The notes: generated by a model from the sequence alone, not told the origin. A stretch of 64,000 bases of DNA from Guptibacillus hwajinpoensis (GCF_005144865.1 NZ_SWFM01000003.1:248001-312000); one strand, 5' to 3'. Shown: positions 7,505-16,792, counted from the stretch's first letter. A program made the numbers and translations.

Positions 7505-9157
7505 ATGAATAAACGATTAATCGATTGGCCAACATTTTTAGGCGCTCTAAGCTTGCTGCTTCTTGTTACGGTTCCACTCGTTCTATTTCCTAAAAGCGGA
7601 AAAGAGTTTGTGGATAAAGCAAATGAATTTATTACAACACAATTTGGCGTTCTTTACTTAATTGTTGGATTAGGCATCTTTTTCTTTCTAATTTATGTTG
7701 CATTTAGCGACAATGGGCGCGTAAAGCTTGGTGAAGAAGATGAGCGCCCCGAATTTAATAACTTCTCATGGGCAGGAATGCTTTTCTGTGCTGGGATTGG
7801 GTCCAGTATTTTATACTGGGGAACGATTGAGTGGGCTTACTATTATCAAGGGCCTCCATTCGGAGTAGAGCCTGGAACAAAAGAGGCGATTCTTTGGGCA
7901 AGTACGTATGGTATTTTCCATTGGGGGCCTATTGCCTGGGCAATTTATACACTGCCAGCATTGCCGATGGCGTATTTCTATTACGTACGCAAAAAACCGG
8001 TCCTTAAAATTAGTGAAGCAACAAGGCCATTGATTGGAAAGTATGCCGATGGACCGCTAGGAACCGTTATTGACGTTCTATTCATGTTCGGACTCCTCGG
8101 TGGGGCTGGTACAACACTTGCACTTGGGACACCAATGATCGCTGAAGGAATTAATGTGTTAACGGGCATCCCCGTTACAATGGTACTGAAAACAATGATC
8201 CTTATACTAGTGACAGCCATATTTGCGATTAGTGCTTATTCTGGTTTAAGAAAAGGAATCAAAGTTTTATCTGATGTTAACTTAATTCTTTCAATAGTCC
8301 TTCTCCTCTTTGTCTTGATTTTCGGACCAACTCGATTTCTTGTGGAAACTACAACGAACAGCGTTGGTTTCCTGCTAGATAATTTCTTTCATATGAGTAC
8401 ATGGACAGAACCATTTAATTCGCTTGGTCCATATGAGAAAACGGACTTCCCTGAAAGCTGGACCGTTTTCTATTGGGCATGGTGGCTCGTTTATGCACCT
8501 TTCGTTGGTTTATTCGTTGCTAAGATCTCTCGAGGACGCTCGATTAAGCAAATGATCCTTGGAACAATTGGCTATGGAACGTTTGGAAGCATCCTGTTTT
8601 TTGGAATTCTGGGCAACTACGGTCTTCATATGCAGTTAATGGGCAAGTTTGATGTTGTTAGCGTTCTAAATGATCGAGGAGCACCAAGAGCGATTATTGA
8701 AATCATCGGTCAACTTCCTCTTTCATGGCTTATGATCTTTATCTTTGTTATTCTAGCGATCATCTTCCTTGCAACAACTTTTGATTCAAGCTCCTACATT
8801 CTTGCATCAGTTGTACAACATGAGGTTGAAGATGAACCATTGCGTTGGAATCGACTATTCTGGGCTTTCGCACTATGCTTAATGCCACTGGTGCTCATGT
8901 TTGTTGGAGGTCTCAGTACACTGCAAACTGCAAGTATCGTTGGAGGATTCCCGCTCCTCTTTATCATGATCATGCTCGGCTGGTCATTTATGCGGGCTTC
9001 AACAGAAGATATACGGGCATCGGAACATTACGAGCCCAAAACTTTCTCATTAAACTACAAGAAAATTCTCCAAACCCTTCGACGTAGAAAGAAAAAAGAA
9101 GAGGAACAGAAAGGGCCAGTCGATGCACATTTTGAAGAAGAGAAAAAAGATGAATAG
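7505..9157 (+). CDS. BCCT family transporter
   Basis: A 550-residue betaine/carnitine/choline-type secondary transporter with twelve predicted membrane helices and a charged C-terminal tail (RRRKKKEEEQ). The family signature SWTVFYWAWWLVYAPFVGLF is intact. The TM3 motif reads GIGSSILYWG rather than the GMGIG of sodium-coupled betaine carriers such as OpuD, so substrate and coupling ion are open. The ATG at 7505 follows AAAGGAG by ten bases; a GTG three bases earlier is possible. The longer frame beginning at 7289 runs through the palindromic repeat and is rejected. Copies of the repeat flank the gene on both sides. Role in osmoprotectant uptake is inferred. Confidence 0.88.
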   Translation: MNKRLIDWPTFLGALSLLLLVTVPLVLFPKSGKEFVDKANEFITTQFGVLYLIVGLGIFFFLIYVAFSDNGRVKLGEEDERPEFNNFSWAGMLFCAGIGSSILYWGTIEWAYYYQGPPFGVEPGTKEAILWASTYGIFHWGPIAWAIYTLPALPMAYFYYVRKKPVLKISEATRPLIGKYADGPLGTVIDVLFMFGLLGGAGTTLALGTPMIAEGINVLTGIPVTMVLKTMILILVTAIFAISAYSGLRKGIKVLSDVNLILSIVLLLFVLIFGPTRFLVETTTNSVGFLLDNFFHMSTWTEPFNSLGPYEKTDFPESWTVFYWAWWLVYAPFVGLFVAKISRGRSIKQMILGTIGYGTFGSILFFGILGNYGLHMQLMGKFDVVSVLNDRGAPRAIIEIIGQLPLSWLMIFIFVILAIIFLATTFDSSSYILASVVQHEVEDEPLRWNRLFWAFALCLMPLVLMFVGGLSTLQTASIVGGFPLLFIMIMLGWSFMRASTEDIRASEHYEPKTFSLNYKKILQTLRRRKKKEEEQKGPVDAHFEEEKKDE

Positions 9158-9172
9158 CAACTGAAATAAGAT

Positions 9173-9262
9173 TTTTTTGAAAGAGGTTTTGTATAAACAC
9201 TTCAAGGAGGATTGGAGTGGAAATCGACCACTACTCTTATAGCAATAAGGTCTTCAAAAAAA
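9173..9262. repeat. Bacillaceae palindromic repeat, short copy (B)
   Basis: About 90 bp that match both ends of copy A (TTTTGAAAGAGGTTTTGTAT at one end, CTCTTATAGCAAT at the other) but lack the hairpin core. The junction GATTGGAGTGGAAATC is what remains if the two GGAGCG direct repeats of the long form are collapsed into one. Confidence 0.65.
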
Positions 9263-9313
9263 CCTTTAGGCTTGTTTAAAGAGTTTGATAAAATTTCCAA
9301 GTCCAAAATCTTG

Positions 9314-9342
9314 TTGACACCGCCACTTGATCATGATAAAAA
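9314..9342 (+). promoter_or_regulatory. Promoter for the NSS transporter T-box leader
   Basis: TTGACA at 9314-9319 with an AT-rich -10 region (GATAAAA) near 9335-9341. The position suits a transcript that begins at the T-box leader. Confidence 0.45.
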
Positions 9343-9364
9343 TTGAATAACCTTACAATAATTG

Positions 9365-9590
9365 AACTGCTTTGAAGGAAATTAAGTAGCTGCCCCTTTC
9401 CCTGTTTAAAGAGAGCCGATGGTTGGTGTGAATCGGTACATAAAGGCACGTGAATTTCATTTCTGGAGCTTCTTTTGCATTGCAAAAGACGGTGAAGATC
9501 GTTAAACAAACAAGTGGTGAGTGTAACTCACAACCAGGGTGGTACCGCGATGACAATCGTCCCTACGGATAACGTAGGGGCGATTTTTTT
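9365..9590 (+). promoter_or_regulatory. T-box riboswitch, phenylalanine specificity
   Basis: The T-box sequence AGGGTGGTACCGCG is at 9536-9549 and is followed by a terminator (arms 9556-9567 and 9572-9583, then a T run). Stem I can be drawn with GAAG/CTTC and GAAAT/ATTTC below the specifier loop and TGCC/GGCA above it. The loop has AGTA on the 5' side and GTGAATTTC on the 3' side. The specifier is TTC (9456-9458, followed by A); shifting one base gives TTT, also phenylalanine. A TGG further on falls in the lower stem and is excluded. The leader controls the transporter gene 50 bp downstream. Confidence 0.88.
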
Positions 9591-9640
9591 GTGGCAATAA
9601 CGTAATCAGCATTCAATAACAAAACGAAAGGAGAATGAGC

Positions 9641-10984
9641 ATGAATGAAAACGAACAATGGTCCTCAAGACTAGGCTTTATACTAGCAGCTGCAGGGTCT
9701 GCCATTGGACTCGGGGCAATCTGGAAGTTCCCTTATACCGCCGGTCAGAACGGAGGTGGCGCTTTTTTCCTTATTTTTATTCTTTTTACTCTAATTCTCG
9801 GACTACCTTTACTCCTTGCTGAATTCTCAATTGGTAGAACCGCTCAAAGCAATGCGGTTGATTCTTACAAAACCATATCACCTGAATCCAAATGGTACCG
9901 CGTAGGGATTATGGGAATGATTACTTCATTTATTTTGCTATCATTCTATAGTGTTGTTGGGGGATGGATTATATCCTACCTGTATAAAGCCGTAACTGGT
10001 GAATTGACGGGACTTTCATCCGATGAATACGCACAAGTTTTTGGTTCAACAATATCGAATCCTTTTGTTAGCGTATTTGCACAATTCCTATTTATCATCC
10101 TAACCATTCTTGTTGTCGCAAGAGGTGTTGAAAAAGGGATTGAACAAGCTAGTAAAATTATGATGCCTGCTCTATTTATTCTTTTTATCATTCTTGTTAT
10201 TCGAGCTGTGACGCTCGATGGCGCTGTAGAAGGAATAACTTTCTTATTACAACCTGATTTCTCAAAAGTAACTTCACAAACCATTCTTGAAGCAATGGGA
10301 CAGTCGTTCTTTACATTAAGTGTTGGTGTATCTGTCATGGTTACCTATAGTTCATACTTGCCGAAATCACAGAGCTTACCTCGTTCTGCTTTCTCTATCG
10401 TAGCAATGAATATATTTATTGTACTGTTAGCAGGACTTGCGATTTTCCCAGCAGTTTTTGCGTTTGACCTAGAAGTCGGTGCTGGACCAGTGCTACTTTT
10501 TAACGTACTTCCAACAGTATTCAGCCAACTGCCATTTGGAATGCTATTTTTCATCGCATTCTTATTGCTTTTCTTGTTCGCAGCCCTAACTTCTGCTTTC
10601 TCAATGCTCGAGATCATTGTTTCCGTTATTTCCAAAGGAAACCTTACCCTACGCAAGAAGTGGGCTTGGATTATCGGTCTTGCGATTTTTATTGCGGGTA
10701 TTCCATCAGCTCTATCATATGGTGTGTTAAGCGAAGTTACACTCTTTGATAAAACGATCTTTGATCTTGCGGATTATGCAGTAAGTAATGTTCTTCTCCC
10801 AATTGGAGCGCTACTTATTGCTCTATTTGTCCCACGGAAAATGAAAAAATCAGCTCTTTATGAAGAATTAAAACGCGGAAGCAGTTTAAAGAAAGGTTTA
10901 TTTGAAGCGTGGTATTTCCTTATCCGCTTCGTTGCGCCTTTGCTTATTCTCTTCGTTATGCTGGATGTGCTTGGAATCTGGTAA
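9641..10984 (+). CDS. NSS-family sodium-coupled amino acid transporter (MhsT-like)
   Basis: A 447-residue neurotransmitter:sodium symporter with eleven predicted helices. Its N-terminus ([20 protein letters not shown]) closely resembles MhsT of B. halodurans, a sodium-coupled carrier of hydrophobic amino acids. TM1 carries the unwound sodium/substrate region ([13 protein letters not shown]), and TM5 has the G-x9-P motif (G166, P176) linked to cytosolic release in MhsT. The ATG at 9641 lies seven bases after AAAGGAG; the ATG at 9635 is too close. The phenylalanine T-box implies uptake of phenylalanine or related aromatic residues when tRNA-Phe is uncharged. That substrate is inferred from regulation. 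Confidence 0.9.
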   Translation: MNENEQWSSRLGFILAAAGSAIGLGAIWKFPYTAGQNGGGAFFLIFILFTLILGLPLLLAEFSIGRTAQSNAVDSYKTISPESKWYRVGIMGMITSFILLSFYSVVGGWIISYLYKAVTGELTGLSSDEYAQVFGSTISNPFVSVFAQFLFIILTILVVARGVEKGIEQASKIMMPALFILFIILVIRAVTLDGAVEGITFLLQPDFSKVTSQTILEAMGQSFFTLSVGVSVMVTYSSYLPKSQSLPRSAFSIVAMNIFIVLLAGLAIFPAVFAFDLEVGAGPVLLFNVLPTVFSQLPFGMLFFIAFLLLFLFAALTSAFSMLEIIVSVISKGNLTLRKKWAWIIGLAIFIAGIPSALSYGVLSEVTLFDKTIFDLADYAVSNVLLPIGALLIALFVPRKMKKSALYEELKRGSSLKKGLFEAWYFLIRFVAPLLILFVMLDVLGIW

Positions 10985-10999
10985 ATACTCATAGAAAAG

Positions 11000-11034
11000 C
11001 CTCACCTGGATCTCATACCAAGGTGAGGTTTTTT
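11000..11034 (+). terminator. Terminator after the NSS transporter gene
   Basis: Stem CCTCACCT/AGGTGAGG followed by six T residues. The next gene is convergent. Confidence 0.85.
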
Positions 11035-11053
11035 CCTGTACTATGATTACAGC

Positions 11054-13090
11054 CTAAGAAGCTTCCTCTTCCGCTTTTTCAGCAGTTGGTGCAGCACTCT
11101 TGGGTTCATCTTTTAAATCAAAATAGGCTTTAAGTAATCTTCGAGCAATGTCTTTATTAACAGATTCGTTTCGATCACTACTTAAATTAGGAACTACAAC
11201 AGCTATAGCTATTTCAGGATTTTCATATGGTGCATAACCTACAAATGTTAGGTTAAATCCTTTATCCACTTCAGCTGTTCCTGTTTTACCGGCATGGGTG
11301 AAGTCTGTCCCTTTAAAATATTTCGTTGCAGTACCGTTACTCCCATTTGTTACTCTCCAAAAGCCATTTTGCACACGACTAATATCGCTTTCTGACATTT
11401 GAATGTGATTTAAAACATTCGTTTCAAATTGATCAACAATAATGTTTGAAAGACCATTTACCTGTGACGCTTCGTGAACTTCTTTTAAGAAATGCGGCTG
11501 AATACGTTGACCTCCGTTTGCAATGGTAGAGATATATTGTGCCATTTGAAGTGGCGTATACGTATCAAATTGACCAATCATTAAATCCATTAAGTTACCT
11601 AGTTGCTGTGTTCCTCCATTAATTCCGGTCGTTTCAATCGGCATATCTATTCCAGTTTTTGTACCTAGTCCAAACTGATTAAAATGATAGCGCACTTTAT
11701 TATAAGCATCGCGGTTCCATGGAATTCCAGGTGTGTTAGGAGAATAATTATACCCTGCGATTTTCATAGCGATACGGAACATATAAACGTTCGAGGACCG
11801 CTCTAGAGCTGATAAATCATTAACATACCCTAGATTACTATATGATGCTTTATCTTTTGTTTGCGGTATCTTAATAGGTGTATCGTATAACGTAGTACCA
11901 TGACTGATTACACCTGTTTGGTAACCTGTTAGGACAGAAGCACCCTTAACGACTGATCCCATCTCATACGCTTCTGAAAGCGTCCCATAAGAATATTCGA
12001 TATAGTCATTCTCTTTAGAACTATATTTGGTGCCCCCGAATGCTAATATTTCCCCCGTATCAGGATCCAAACCAATAGCATAAGCTCGATCAGCATATGG
12101 ATTTCCTCGTGACCTGGCTTTCCTCAATTCTTCTTCAAGAATCGATTCAAGCTCCTGCTGCAAGTCAATGTCGACTGTCAGAACAAGGTCATTGCCTCTT
12201 TTTCCCGGTATATCTTCTGGTTCCCCAATCGGTTTACCTGATTTGTCAGTCACATATTTCTTCATAGCCTTTTGACCTCTTAAGAGATCTTCATATTGTT
12301 TTTCAAGATAACTAATTCCAACTACATCGTTCTGTTCATACCCTTTTATAGTATAAGATTTCAAAGATTCTTTAGGGATTTGACCAAGGTTCCCGAACAT
12401 TGTCTCCATTGTTTCGTCATAAGGGTAGACACGCTCGGCATCAGGTGCAATATCCACACCTGGGAGATCTCCAAGATTCTCACTAACCTTAGCGATTTCT
12501 TTACGTGTAAGCCCTTTCTTAATCGATTGAGAAGAGAGAGCATATCCTGTATCCATCTCTCGTTTAATCGCTGCTACTTTCAATTCATCTTTGTTATTTG
12601 TAATTTCCTCAAGGTCTTCTTCTTTAATTCGATCAATTTGAAGTTGATATGCTTTTTTAGAAGTGAGGTCTGTCCACTCATCTTCTGACAATTTCGCTTT
12701 GGCTTTATCTGGCCTCGTAATAATCCAGAAATCCTTCAAATCTCGCTCAGTAACCTTATCTGTATCCATCTCAATATATTGAGCTAATTGACGTGCTACT
12801 TCTAGACGCTCTTGCTGTTTTGTATTTTGATTCCGAATGTAAGTTAGCGTAAAGGTCGGCTCATTATCAACGAGGACCCTTCCATAACGATCGTACATCT
12901 TTCCTCGTGGTGCTGATGATTTTGCTGTTACATTCTCAGTTTGTTCTGAAATTCTTTCAAAGTCTTCTCCCTGGACAATCTGTATAACACCCAGTCTTAG
13001 AATTAAGACGGAGAATAGCAGGAATACAAAAAGAAATAAAATATTTAACCGAAATGGCACATGTGTTCTTTTCATTTTTTCTTTAATCAT
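11054..13090 (-). CDS. Class B penicillin-binding protein (PBP2A/PbpH type)
   Basis: A 678-residue monofunctional peptidoglycan transpeptidase. A cytosolic N-terminus and one membrane helix (residues 13-36) are followed by a dimerisation domain beginning RGKMYDRYGRVL, a long linker, and the transpeptidase domain. The catalytic motifs are SVVK (379-382), SSN (432-434) and KTGTAE (602-607). Length and linker composition fit PbpA/PbpH, the redundant rod-shape PBPs of B. subtilis. The start is preceded by a G-rich site (TAGGGGGCACTCG). It is probably monocistronic. Confidence 0.9.
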   Translation of the reverse strand: MIKEKMKRTHVPFRLNILFLFVFLLFSVLILRLGVIQIVQGEDFERISEQTENVTAKSSAPRGKMYDRYGRVLVDNEPTFTLTYIRNQNTKQQERLEVARQLAQYIEMDTDKVTERDLKDFWIITRPDKAKAKLSEDEWTDLTSKKAYQLQIDRIKEEDLEEITNNKDELKVAAIKREMDTGYALSSQSIKKGLTRKEIAKVSENLGDLPGVDIAPDAERVYPYDETMETMFGNLGQIPKESLKSYTIKGYEQNDVVGISYLEKQYEDLLRGQKAMKKYVTDKSGKPIGEPEDIPGKRGNDLVLTVDIDLQQELESILEEELRKARSRGNPYADRAYAIGLDPDTGEILAFGGTKYSSKENDYIEYSYGTLSEAYEMGSVVKGASVLTGYQTGVISHGTTLYDTPIKIPQTKDKASYSNLGYVNDLSALERSSNVYMFRIAMKIAGYNYSPNTPGIPWNRDAYNKVRYHFNQFGLGTKTGIDMPIETTGINGGTQQLGNLMDLMIGQFDTYTPLQMAQYISTIANGGQRIQPHFLKEVHEASQVNGLSNIIVDQFETNVLNHIQMSESDISRVQNGFWRVTNGSNGTATKYFKGTDFTHAGKTGTAEVDKGFNLTFVGYAPYENPEIAIAVVVPNLSSDRNESVNKDIARRLLKAYFDLKDEPKSAAPTAEKAEEEAS

Positions 13091-13261
13091 CGAGTGCCCC
13101 CTAACACAATTTCCTTATCTTCCCATCTATCATAACACAGGATTGTTAGGACTTTTTTCCTTAAAAGTGAATTAATTCAACTTCCTGCAGCCTAAGTACT
13201 TTCGCGAATCCTCCCTCTCATATAGGCGATGTACAGGGCTCATTCGTTTCAAAGCAAACAT

Positions 13262-13298
13262 GAAAAAGAGAGAGTAGATAAACTACACCCTCTCATGT
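13262..13298 (-). terminator. Terminator after cardiolipin synthase
   Basis: On the minus strand GAGAGGGTGTAG pairs with CTACTCTCTC (one bulge), then TTTTT. It lies just behind the cls stop codon. Confidence 0.65.
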
Positions 13299-13306
13299 TT
13301 GGTATT

Positions 13307-14752
13307 TTATAAAATCGGTGAAAGTAACCTTGAAATAGATTCTTTAAATCGAATCCACATCGATCGTTCATGGTATCCTTCTAGTGTTAGTTCTTCACTT
13401 TTCTCCATATCCTTAATGAATATCTCTTCAAGTTGTCTCGTAATGTCTTCATCATAAATAAAAGCATTAACCTCAAAGTTAAGTCTAAAGCTACGCACAT
13501 CAATATTAGCTGTTCCAACTGATGAAATTTCCCCATCAACTGCAATTGTCTTAGCATGGATAAATCCATTCTGGTATATATACATTCTTGCTCCAGCTTT
13601 TAAGAGCTCACCTACATAAGAATATGTTGCCCAATAGACAAATGGATGGTCCGGCTTATTCGGAAACATTAACCTCACGTCTACGCCACTAAGCGCTGCA
13701 ATACGCAGAGCATCCAATAAACTTGCATCTGGAATAAAATAAGGTGTCTGGATAAAGACAGTATGTTTTGCTGAAGAAATCAGTTTAATATAACCATTTT
13801 TAATTTGTTCCCACTCAGAGTCCGGGCCACTGCTAACAATCTGCACCCCAGCTTTTCCTTTAGGATGAACGATTGGAAAATAACAAGGTTCGTACCCTAC
13901 TTTATGACGTGCAGCATGATTCCAGTCAAGCAGGAATCTAGTTTGCATTGCAAGTGTTGCACTACCTTCCATTCGCAAGTGTGTATCACGCCAGTAGCCG
14001 AATTTTTCTTTTAAGCCTAGATACTCATCACCAACATTAAATCCGCCAACATAACCAAGAGCCCCATCAATAATAACGAGCTTCCGATGATTTCGATAAT
14101 TTAAGCGCGTGTTAACGTAAGGAATTCGCGAAGGGAAAAAAACTTCCACTTCCCCCCCTGCTTCAATCAATTCTCGAAAGAAACGCTTCCTTGTTTTCCT
14201 AGAACCCATCTCATCATATAAAACACGAACTTTTACACCTTCTCTTGCTTTTTGTGCGAGCTTCTGAACGATCTTCCTTCCAAGGTTATCTTTTTGGAAA
14301 ATGTAATATTGGAAATGAATGTGATCCTCTGCTCTACTTAGATCGTCGAGTAAAGCATCAAATTTCTCTTCCCCATCTGTAAAAACGTGAATAGAATTAT
14401 CCTGTGTCAAAACGGCATCGTCGTTAACGAGATGCATGTAGATCAAATCCTTGTGCCTCGCGATTTCTTCATGTCTGAATGGATAGATTCCACTCTTGAT
14501 CTCACTAACCTGCTTTTCAATGAGATCTTCTATACCTACCTTCTTAATATTATCCCAGTCAAATAATCTTCTTCTACTTAGGTTTTGCCCAAATACTAAA
14601 TACATAATAAAGCCAAGAAACGGGATAAAAAACAAAACCATAAGCCAGGCCCATGTAGCACCGGCATCTTTTCGTTCGAGAAAAATAACGATGACCGCAA
14701 ATACAAGATTTAATACGAATAAGATTCCTAATAAAATCGATGAGATTTCCAT
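13307..14752 (-). CDS. cls: Cardiolipin synthase
   Basis: A 481-residue membrane phospholipase-D-type enzyme that makes cardiolipin from two phosphatidylglycerols. Two N-terminal helices (residues about 2-22 and 32-53) precede the catalytic domains. Both HKD motifs are intact: NYRNHRKLVIIDG with GGFNVGDEY, and FIHAKTIAVDG with GTANIDVRSF. The start at 14752 follows AAAGGAG by eight bases; the frame extends eight codons further upstream. Length is normal for Bacillus Cls. Cardiolipin often matters in salt-adapted bacilli, which fits the osmolyte transporter nearby, but no operon links them. Confidence 0.95.
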   Translation of the reverse strand: MEISSILLGILFVLNLVFAVIVIFLERKDAGATWAWLMVLFFIPFLGFIMYLVFGQNLSRRRLFDWDNIKKVGIEDLIEKQVSEIKSGIYPFRHEEIARHKDLIYMHLVNDDAVLTQDNSIHVFTDGEEKFDALLDDLSRAEDHIHFQYYIFQKDNLGRKIVQKLAQKAREGVKVRVLYDEMGSRKTRKRFFRELIEAGGEVEVFFPSRIPYVNTRLNYRNHRKLVIIDGALGYVGGFNVGDEYLGLKEKFGYWRDTHLRMEGSATLAMQTRFLLDWNHAARHKVGYEPCYFPIVHPKGKAGVQIVSSGPDSEWEQIKNGYIKLISSAKHTVFIQTPYFIPDASLLDALRIAALSGVDVRLMFPNKPDHPFVYWATYSYVGELLKAGARMYIYQNGFIHAKTIAVDGEISSVGTANIDVRSFRLNFEVNAFIYDEDITRQLEEIFIKDMEKSEELTLEGYHERSMWIRFKESISRLLSPIL

Positions 14753-14973
14753 TATGAAAGCTCCTTTAACCAACATTGGACGAATGAATAGCTGCCCAAC
14801 TTATTCCAACTCACTACAGTTTACCTTATTTCTTTCATGATATTAAGTATATTTCCTTATCGAATGAATGACCCACTATGAATGGTAAATAATTATCCGA
14901 TCTTCCAATAAAACAATTTATTTAGAGGCTATTTGCAGGTAAAATATAGATAATAAAGGAAGGAGGACCATAA

Positions 14974-15120
14974 ATGATGAATAAACCTCTTCATTATGAT
15001 GGAAGCAAGATCTATTCTGCCCCTTCAAGTAATTTTCAAAAAGAACCCTTTAAAATGACTGATGAAATTAGAAAGTGTATTAGCTGCAATCCATATCAGT
15101 TACACACGGGAAAACAGTAG
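14974..15120 (+). CDS. 48-residue CxxC miniprotein of unknown function
   Basis: A short gene, MMNKPLHYDGSKIYSAPSSN at its start, with CISC near residues 35-38 and a polar C-terminus. It has a near-perfect AGGAGG seven bases upstream of the first ATG and a strong terminator directly behind the stop codon, which argues that it is expressed. The CxxC pair could bind a metal or act in thiol chemistry, but there is only one pair. I do not recognise the family. It has no membrane segment or signal peptide and no operon partner. Confidence 0.65.
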   Translation: MMNKPLHYDGSKIYSAPSSNFQKEPFKMTDEIRKCISCNPYQLHTGKQ

Positions 15121-15152
15121 AAAAAGATTTGCCTATATGGCAAGTCTTTTTT
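15121..15152 (+). terminator. Terminator after the CxxC miniprotein gene
   Basis: Stem AAGATTTGCC/GGCAAGTCTT with a TATAT loop, ending in a T run. Confidence 0.8.
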
Positions 15153-15167
15153 CATATGTTAAACGAT

Positions 15168-15230
15168 CATAATGAAAGGATTGGTTGATCTCCGCTCCAA
15201 TCAGCTAAGTGTAGTTTTTTCACAATACCT
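15168..15230. repeat. Bacillaceae palindromic repeat, short copy (C), inverted
   Basis: On the minus strand this reads CTTAGCTGATTGGAGCGGAG and then ATCAACCA, the left end of copy A joined to its right side without the hairpin core. It is the inverse orientation of copies A and B and lies between the miniprotein terminator and azoR. Confidence 0.55.
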
Positions 15231-15396
15231 CTTTCCAATAAAAACTTTCAGAAAAAAGACTTAACTAAAAATAACTTTTTATAAGTCATAAGCAGATTAG
15301 TTGATTCATTTATTTATATGCTTTATCATTTATCTTGAATTAAAGATATCTTAATATGAGATAAATAAATTCAACCTGAAAGGAATGTATATCGAA

Positions 15397-16032
15397 ATGG
15401 CAAAAGTTTTATATATTACAGCACATCCACATGATGATACACAATCTTATAGTATGGCAGTAGGGAAATCATTTATTGATACTTACAGAGAAGTTAATCA
15501 GAATGATGAAGTGGTTCATATTGATCTATACCGTGAACACATTCCACAAATCGATGCTGATGTTTTCAGCGGATGGGGCAAACTCCAATCTGGGCAAGGA
15601 TTTGATGAACTGTCTGCAAGTGAAAAGGAAAAAGTTCAGCGCCTTAACGAGTTAAGTGATGAATTCATTGCCGCAGATAAATACGTATTTGTTACACCAC
15701 TATGGAATTTCTCATTTCCACCAGTCATGAAAGCGTATCTTGATTCTGTCTCTGTAGCAGGAAAAGCCTTTAAGTATACAGAAAATGGTCCAGTTGGACT
15801 TCTTACCGATAAAAAGGCGATTCATATTCAAGCACGTGGTGGCGTTTATTCTGAAGGGCCAGCTGCAGAAATGGAAATGGGACACCGATACTTCTCTGTT
15901 ATGATGCAATTCTATGGTGTACCAAAGTTCGATGGTTTGTTTGTAGAAGGGCATAATGCGATGCCAGAAAAAGCAGAACAAATTAAAAAGGATGCTATTG
16001 CACGTGCGATAGACGCGGCTCACACATTCTAA
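15397..16032 (+). CDS. azoR: FMN-dependent NADH:quinone/azo reductase
   Basis: A 211-residue flavodoxin-fold oxidoreductase of the AzoR family, which reduces quinones and azo bonds with NADH through FMN. The start [14 protein letters not shown] is the usual family N-terminus and contains the phosphate-binding loop; the [18 protein letters not shown] segment and the RGGVYSEG motif that holds the flavin ring are present. The ATG at 15385 immediately touches the AAAGGA site, so 15397 is used. Such enzymes answer electrophile and quinone stress. It is monocistronic and ends at a shared terminator. Confidence 0.92.
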   Translation: MAKVLYITAHPHDDTQSYSMAVGKSFIDTYREVNQNDEVVHIDLYREHIPQIDADVFSGWGKLQSGQGFDELSASEKEKVQRLNELSDEFIAADKYVFVTPLWNFSFPPVMKAYLDSVSVAGKAFKYTENGPVGLLTDKKAIHIQARGGVYSEGPAAEMEMGHRYFSVMMQFYGVPKFDGLFVEGHNAMPEKAEQIKKDAIARAIDAAHTF

Positions 16033-16059
16033 ATAAACTTTTAATAGATAAAACGACAC

Positions 16060-16089
16060 AAAAACCAGCTGACTAGTCAGCTGGTTTTT
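16060..16089. terminator. Bidirectional terminator between azoR and copZ
   Basis: A perfect inverted repeat AAAAACCAGCTGACT/AGTCAGCTGGTTTTT, usable on both strands for the two convergent genes. Confidence 0.9.
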
Positions 16090-16095
16090 GAGTTG

Positions 16096-16302
16096 CTATA
16101 CAACATCGTATCCTTGTTCTTCCACGGCTTCTTTCAACTTCGAAGTAAGGACCTTATTAGAATCAAACGTCACATCTGCATGACCGTCTTCTAGATGTAC
16201 CTCTACTGCAGATACCCCTTCAAGTTCTAATAAAGCGGTACGAACAGCTGACTTACAATGTTCACATGTCATTCCTTTAATATTAATCGTTGCTTGTTCC
16301 AT
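16096..16302 (-). CDS. copZ: Copper chaperone CopZ
   Basis: A 68-residue heavy-metal-associated domain protein with the copper site MTCEHC at residues 11-16. It shuttles Cu(I) in the cytosol to the copper exporter CopA. The ferredoxin-like pattern (IKGMTCEHCKSAVRTALLEL, then VTFDSNKV) is complete. copA and csoR, its usual neighbours, are not in the window, so this is an isolated copy. Confidence 0.92.
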   Translation of the reverse strand: MEQATINIKGMTCEHCKSAVRTALLELEGVSAVEVHLEDGHADVTFDSNKVLTSKLKEAVEEQGYDVV

Positions 16303-16378
16303 TCCAACTACTCCTTCCTCTTCTACATCTATATCTACTATTCCCTAAAAGTTTCAGTTGTTAACAACGTTATTTACA

Positions 16379-16415
16379 AATAAAAAAACAGCATGACTAT
16401 TTTGTCATGCTGTCT
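16379..16415 (-). terminator. Terminator after the DoxX gene
   Basis: On the minus strand ACAGCATGAC pairs with GTCATGCTGT around a short AT loop and is followed by seven T residues. The stem overlaps the last codons of the DoxX gene. Confidence 0.85.
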
Positions 16416-16792
16416 TTTGGTTTCGCGGCCCAGTAGACCCACCAGATTAATAATGGCTGAAAAAATAGTCTGACCCACAGAAGGGTTTGATTGGCTTCCT
16501 GTTGGCCTGGTGCCGGAATTCCCGCAATTGCTGCATAAATATTAGCTGGGAAAATAACAATTAAATAAACCACTGTCCAGAACCTTGCCCGCTTTCTTGT
16601 ACTTGGCCATATAAGGAGAATTGCAAGAATGATCTCAAGCAAGCCCGTTACGTAAATGAGTCCCAGTCGAAAAGGAATCCACTCAGGTAACATAGCGGCA
16701 AAGCCCTCTCCTTGAGCAAAGTGGGCAATACCTGCGAGTACAAAAAAGAAAGCAAATAACACAAGTGCTATCATACGTATTGTTTTAATCAT
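16397..16792 (-). CDS. DoxX family membrane protein
   Basis: A 131-residue protein with four predicted membrane helices (near 6-25, 44-65, 72-93 and 105-124) in the DoxX/MauE-like pattern (FFFVLAGIAHF, YVTGLLEIILAILL). Members of this family are linked to thiosulfate:quinone oxidation or redox partners, but for small Bacillus DoxX proteins the function is open. The start overlies a GGAGCCC site. It is flanked by copZ and the RocB-like gene on the same strand with separate spacing. Confidence 0.83.
   Translation of the reverse strand: MIKTIRMIALVLFAFFFVLAGIAHFAQGEGFAAMLPEWIPFRLGLIYVTGLLEIILAILLIWPSTRKRARFWTVVYLIVIFPANIYAAIAGIPAPGQQEANQTLLWVRLFFQPLLIWWVYWAAKPKDSMTK

Noticed and set aside
9456..9466. 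Tryptophan (TGG) specifier in the second T-box
   Set aside because: The TGG falls behind ATTTC, which pairs in the lower stem, so it is not in the specifier loop.
12296..12688. 130-codon open frame on the plus strand
   Set aside because: It lies antisense to the penicillin-binding protein gene, has no ribosome site and reads as low-complexity Phe/Ile/Cys-rich sequence.
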